A stretch of 64,000 nt of DNA from NCBI GenBank assembly GCA_039029355.1, contig JBCCGI010000031.1, positions 1-64,000 on the forward strand, read 5' to 3'. The notes under the pieces were generated by a model that searched no databases, was not told the origin of the DNA, and saw nothing but the letters and a program-made list of their open reading frames with translations. The position numbers and the translations under genes are program-made. Source of the stretch: JBCCGI01 sp039029355 (GTDB taxonomy: Bacteria > Planctomycetota > UBA1135 > GCA-002686595). Below, piece by piece: positions 61,277 to 64,000 of the stretch (positions are counted from its first letter, which is position 1; each line of letters opens with the position of its first letter).

Positions 61277-62596
61277 TCAGGCGGGCGTAGCGACGGTCGA
61301 TCCGGTGGCGCGCAGGACCTCGTCCTCGAGGATGTCGAGGCCGCGCTCTAGTTCCTCGTCCGTCAGGACGAGCGGCGCGAGGATCCGGATCACGTTCCCG
61401 TGGGCCCCGGCGGGGATCACGAGCAGGCCGCGCTCGAAGCAGCCGGCGATGACGTCCTTGACGACGTCGCCGTCGGGCGCGTGCGGGTCGCGGTCGTGCA
61501 CGAACTCCATCGCGCACATCGCGCCGAGCCCGCGCACGTCGCCGATGCGGTCGCAGCGCTCCTGCAGCGAGCGGAAGCGCTCCACGATGCGTGCGCCGAT
61601 CTCGTCGGCGCGCGCGTTGAGGTTCTGCTCGCGCATCGTCGCGATCGAGGCCAGCGCCGCGGCGCACGCGACCGGGTTGCCGCCGTACGTGCCGCCGAGC
61701 TGTCCGGGCGCCGGTGCGTCCATGTATTCGGCGCGCCCGACGACGGCCGAGATCGGCAGGCCCGAGCCCATCGACTTGGCCCAGGTCGAGAGGTCCGGCG
61801 TGACGCCGGCATGCTCGTACGCCGCCCAGCGGCCGGTGCGGCAGAAGCCGGTCTGGACCTCGTCGACGATCAGTAGGATGCCCTTCTCGTCGCATAGCCG
61901 CCGGACGGCGCGCAGGTACTCATACGGCGCGGGGATGAAGCCGCCCTCGCCCTGCACGGGCTCGATCAGGATGGCCGCGACGCGCTCGGCGGGGATCGTG
62001 TTGACGAAGGCCTCTTCGAGGCGCTGCACGGCGCGCGCCACGAAGCGATCGAAGCTGAGGCCGTCGTTGTAGCGGTAGAAGTTGGGGAAGGGCAGCCGGT
62101 AGACCTCCGGCGCGAACGGCCCGGCGCCCTTCTTGTAGCCGACCTTGGAGGTCAGCGTGAGCCCCAGCAGCGTGCGCCCGTGGAAGGCCTCGGTGAAGCA
62201 CAGCAGCGCCGGGCGGCCGGTCGCGAGGCGCGCGATCTTGATCGCGTTCTCGACCGCCTCGGCGCCCGAGTTGACCAGCATGGCGCGCGTGTCGTCGCCG
62301 TGGGGGAAGAGCCGGATCAGCTCCTCGCACAGGGCCACGTACGGCTCGTAGGTCGCGACGTGGAAGCAGGTGTGCAGCAGCTTGCCGGCCTGCTCGCGGA
62401 TCGCGTCGACGACGGCGGGGGGGCAGTGGCCCGCGTTCAGCGTGCCGATGCCGCCGGCGAAGTCGAGCAGCGTGCGCCCCTCGAAGTCGGTGATGGTCGC
62501 GCCGCTCGCGTGGGCGGCGATCGCGTCGTTCATCCGCCCCACGCCGCGGGCCACGGCGCGGGCGCGGCGGTCGAGGAGCTCCTCGTTGTTCGCCAT
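61277..62596 (-). CDS. Class III aminotransferase, 4-aminobutyrate/omega-amine type
   Basis: A 439-residue PLP enzyme close to GabT. Landmarks are DFEGRTLLDFAGGIGTLNAGH near 38, the PLP phosphate site NSGAEAVENAIKIA near 111, FTEAFHGRT near 136, LIVDEVQTGFCRTG near 237, LSTWAKSMGSGLPISAVVG with the catalytic Lys near 266, and GGTYGGNP near 297. It should move an amino group from an omega-amine such as GABA or a polyamine. First gene of the minus-strand cassette; no promoter pair stands out in the 140 bp before it, which also serves the divergent symporter gene. The ATG at 62596 gives the family start. Confidence 0.92.
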   Translation of the reverse strand: MANNEELLDRRARAVARGVGRMNDAIAAHASGATITDFEGRTLLDFAGGIGTLNAGHCPPAVVDAIREQAGKLLHTCFHVATYEPYVALCEELIRLFPHGDDTRAMLVNSGAEAVENAIKIARLATGRPALLCFTEAFHGRTLLGLTLTSKVGYKKGAGPFAPEVYRLPFPNFYRYNDGLSFDRFVARAVQRLEEAFVNTIPAERVAAILIEPVQGEGGFIPAPYEYLRAVRRLCDEKGILLIVDEVQTGFCRTGRWAAYEHAGVTPDLSTWAKSMGSGLPISAVVGRAEYMDAPAPGQLGGTYGGNPVACAAALASIATMREQNLNARADEIGARIVERFRSLQERCDRIGDVRGLGAMCAMEFVHDRDPHAPDGDVVKDVIAGCFERGLLVIPAGAHGNVIRILAPLVLTDEELERGLDILEDEVLRATGSTVATPA

Positions 62597-62736
62597 CGGA
62601 ACCGGAAAAAGGGGGGCAGGAGGACTGGGGGAAGGGGCCCGGGCGGACGGCCCCGGTCCGGGACGCCGGCGCCTCCGGACCACGCTCCCAGTATACTCCG
62701 GCGCCCGGGCGCGAAGATAGCGCGCGCGGCCCCCCG

Positions 62737-64000
62737 ATGAAGCTCGCCGGGATCCTGATCTACTTCGCTGCCCTGCTCGCGATCGGCGTCGTCGCCTCGC
62801 GCCGGACCCGCGACGCCCGCGAGTACTTTGCCGCCGGCAAGCGCCTCAGCTTCTGGTCGGTCGCCTTCTCGGCGCGCGCCACGGGCGAGTCCTCGTGGCT
62901 GCTGCTGGGGCTGACCGGCATGGGCGCGGCGGTGGGGGTGCAGGCCTTCTGGGTGGTCCTCGGCGAGGTGTTGGGCGTCGCCGGCGCCTGGCTGCTCCTG
63001 TCCCGCCGCTTCAAGCGGCTGACCGACCGCTACGACTCGATCACCGTCCCCGACTACCTGGAGTCTCGCTTCCGCGACCGGGCCCACCGCCTGCGGCTGG
63101 CCTCGGCCGGCGCGCTGGTCGTCTTCGTCACCATCTACGTCAGCGCGCAGATCGACGCGACCGGCAAGGCCTTCGAGGCCTTCCTCGGCTGGAGCTACTT
63201 CACCGGCGCGCTGGTCGGCTTCACGGTGGTACTGGCCTACATCCTGTTCGGCGGCTTTGTGGCCGTCGTCTGGTCGGACGTCTTCCAGGGCAGCCTGATG
63301 TTCCTGGGGCTGGTCAGCCTGCCGCTGGTGGCGCTGTTCGCCGCCGGCGGGCCGGGCCCGGTGCTCGAGGGGCTGCACGGCGACGACCCCACGCTGCTCT
63401 CCCCCTGGGGGCCCGCGGGGCCCGGCGCGGGCGCCGCCTTTGAGATCCTGGGCTTCGCCTGCATCGGCCTGGGCTTTTTGGGCTCGCCGCAGATCTTCGT
63501 GCGCTTCCTGGCGCTGCGCGACGAGAGCGAGATCAGGCGCGGTGCCACCGTGGCGATCGTGTGGACGCTGCTCGCGGACGCCGGGGCGGTGTGCATCGGG
63601 CTCCTGGGGCGCCATCTCCTGGGCTCGACGGCGAGCGGGCTCGCGGCGCTCGGCCCGGCCGGCGAGAACGTGCTGCCGCTCCTGGTCGAGCACCTGCTCC
63701 CGCTCTTCCTCGTCGGCCTCTTCATCGCCGTCGTGCTGGCCGCGATCATGTCGACCGTCGACTCGCTCCTGGTCGTGGCGGCCAGCGCCGTGGTGCGCGA
63801 TTGGTACCAGAAGGTGCGCCACCCCGAGCTTCCGGACGAGGCGCTGGTCGGCAAGAGCCGCTTGGCGACGCTGGCGCTCGCGCTGGTGGCGCTGACGGTG
63901 GCGCTCCTGATCGCGGTGCTGTCCGAGTCGCGCACGATCTTCTGGTTCGTCGTGTTCGGCTGGTCGGGCATCTCGGCCACCTTCTGCCCGACGGTGATCC
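62737..64000 (+). CDS. Sodium/solute symporter (SSS family), 3' end outside window
   Basis: The first 421 residues of a symporter. Ten or more membrane segments are visible. The early SSS region has REYFAAGKRLSFWSVAFSARATGESSW, and a later conserved block is FGGFVAVVWSDVFQG. AIMSTVDSLLVVAAS near residue 345 is the family Na+-site stretch. It resembles PutP-type transporters of proline or other small organic solutes. It is divergent from the aminotransferase cassette, so it may import that pathway's amine or amino acid, which is an inference. The frame is open to the last base of the window. Confidence 0.9.
   Translation, partial: MKLAGILIYFAALLAIGVVASRRTRDAREYFAAGKRLSFWSVAFSARATGESSWLLLGLTGMGAAVGVQAFWVVLGEVLGVAGAWLLLSRRFKRLTDRYDSITVPDYLESRFRDRAHRLRLASAGALVVFVTIYVSAQIDATGKAFEAFLGWSYFTGALVGFTVVLAYILFGGFVAVVWSDVFQGSLMFLGLVSLPLVALFAAGGPGPVLEGLHGDDPTLLSPWGPAGPGAGAAFEILGFACIGLGFLGSPQIFVRFLALRDESEIRRGATVAIVWTLLADAGAVCIGLLGRHLLGSTASGLAALGPAGENVLPLLVEHLLPLFLVGLFIAVVLAAIMSTVDSLLVVAASAVVRDWYQKVRHPELPDEALVGKSRLATLALALVALTVALLIAVLSESRTIFWFVVFGWSGISATFCPTVI

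Overview
The window is very GC-rich (about 70 % by eye), densely coded on both strands, and best fits a Gram-negative member of the Planctomycetota. The evidence is family content, not an rRNA gene. It includes several sulfatase-superfamily lipoproteins, two planctomycete-style ECF sigma genes (one a relic, one fused to a membrane sensor), FG-GAP and HEAT-repeat secreted proteins, many lipoboxes, and KDO (outer-membrane LPS) synthesis by kdsB. Placement inside the phylum is a guess.

Layout. 1-3.2 kb: a repeat hairpin and two divergent alkaline-phosphatase-superfamily lipoproteins. 3.3-6.9 kb: a frameshifted ECF sigma relic and two secreted proteins. 7.2-9.7 kb: gcvT-gcvH-lplA on the minus strand behind a glycine riboswitch with an intrinsic terminator. 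9.8-15.2 kb: two large secreted or surface proteins. 15.3-19.6 kb: a translationally coupled five-gene operon of two TPR proteins, roadblock-like proteins and an MglA-type GTPase with an unusual C-terminal membrane anchor. 19.6-26 kb: a hydrolase, an H1-like lysine-rich protein next to HU, metG, a zinc-ribbon/EI24 membrane protein, and a glutaryl-CoA dehydrogenase. 26-30 kb: an ECF sigma factor fused to a membrane-spanning sensor, a 160-bp hairpin repeat, and an FGly-type arylsulfatase. 30-32.5 kb: a MamK-like actin with a degenerate GGDEF/coiled-coil partner. 32.6-38.4 kb: lipoprotein-kdsB-pyrG-DUF1844 and a large membrane glycosyltransferase-like protein. 38.6-49.5 kb: a LysM protein, an NtrC-type activator, anmK, a secreted HEAT protein with a dead receiver-like domain, tRNA-Thr(CGU), a double MshEN-like protein and a tandem Usp. 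49.5-54.8 kb: a hybrid histidine kinase, another Thr-type sulfatase-like lipoprotein, a selenocysteine peroxiredoxin and a BtpA-family protein. 54.8-62.6 kb: a tightly coupled five-gene cassette (class III aminotransferase, nitrilase, Orn/Lys/Arg decarboxylase, ATP-grasp ligase, C45 acyltransferase) that looks like an uncharacterised amine or polyamine pathway. 62.7 kb to the end: a truncated Na+/solute symporter.

The most interesting items are as follows. (1) A PrxQ/BCP peroxiredoxin has an in-frame TGA exactly at the peroxidatic Cys, with a bSECIS-like hairpin behind it. (2) A MamK-type actin operon sits apart from any visible magnetosome gene. (3) An MglA GTPase is tail-anchored through a Gln/Pro-rich linker, within a roadblock/TPR operon. 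(4) The decarboxylase/ATP-grasp/C45 cassette has no obvious known product. (5) Two copies of a hairpin repeat share an exact 19-nt core, and both lie just behind sulfatase-family genes.
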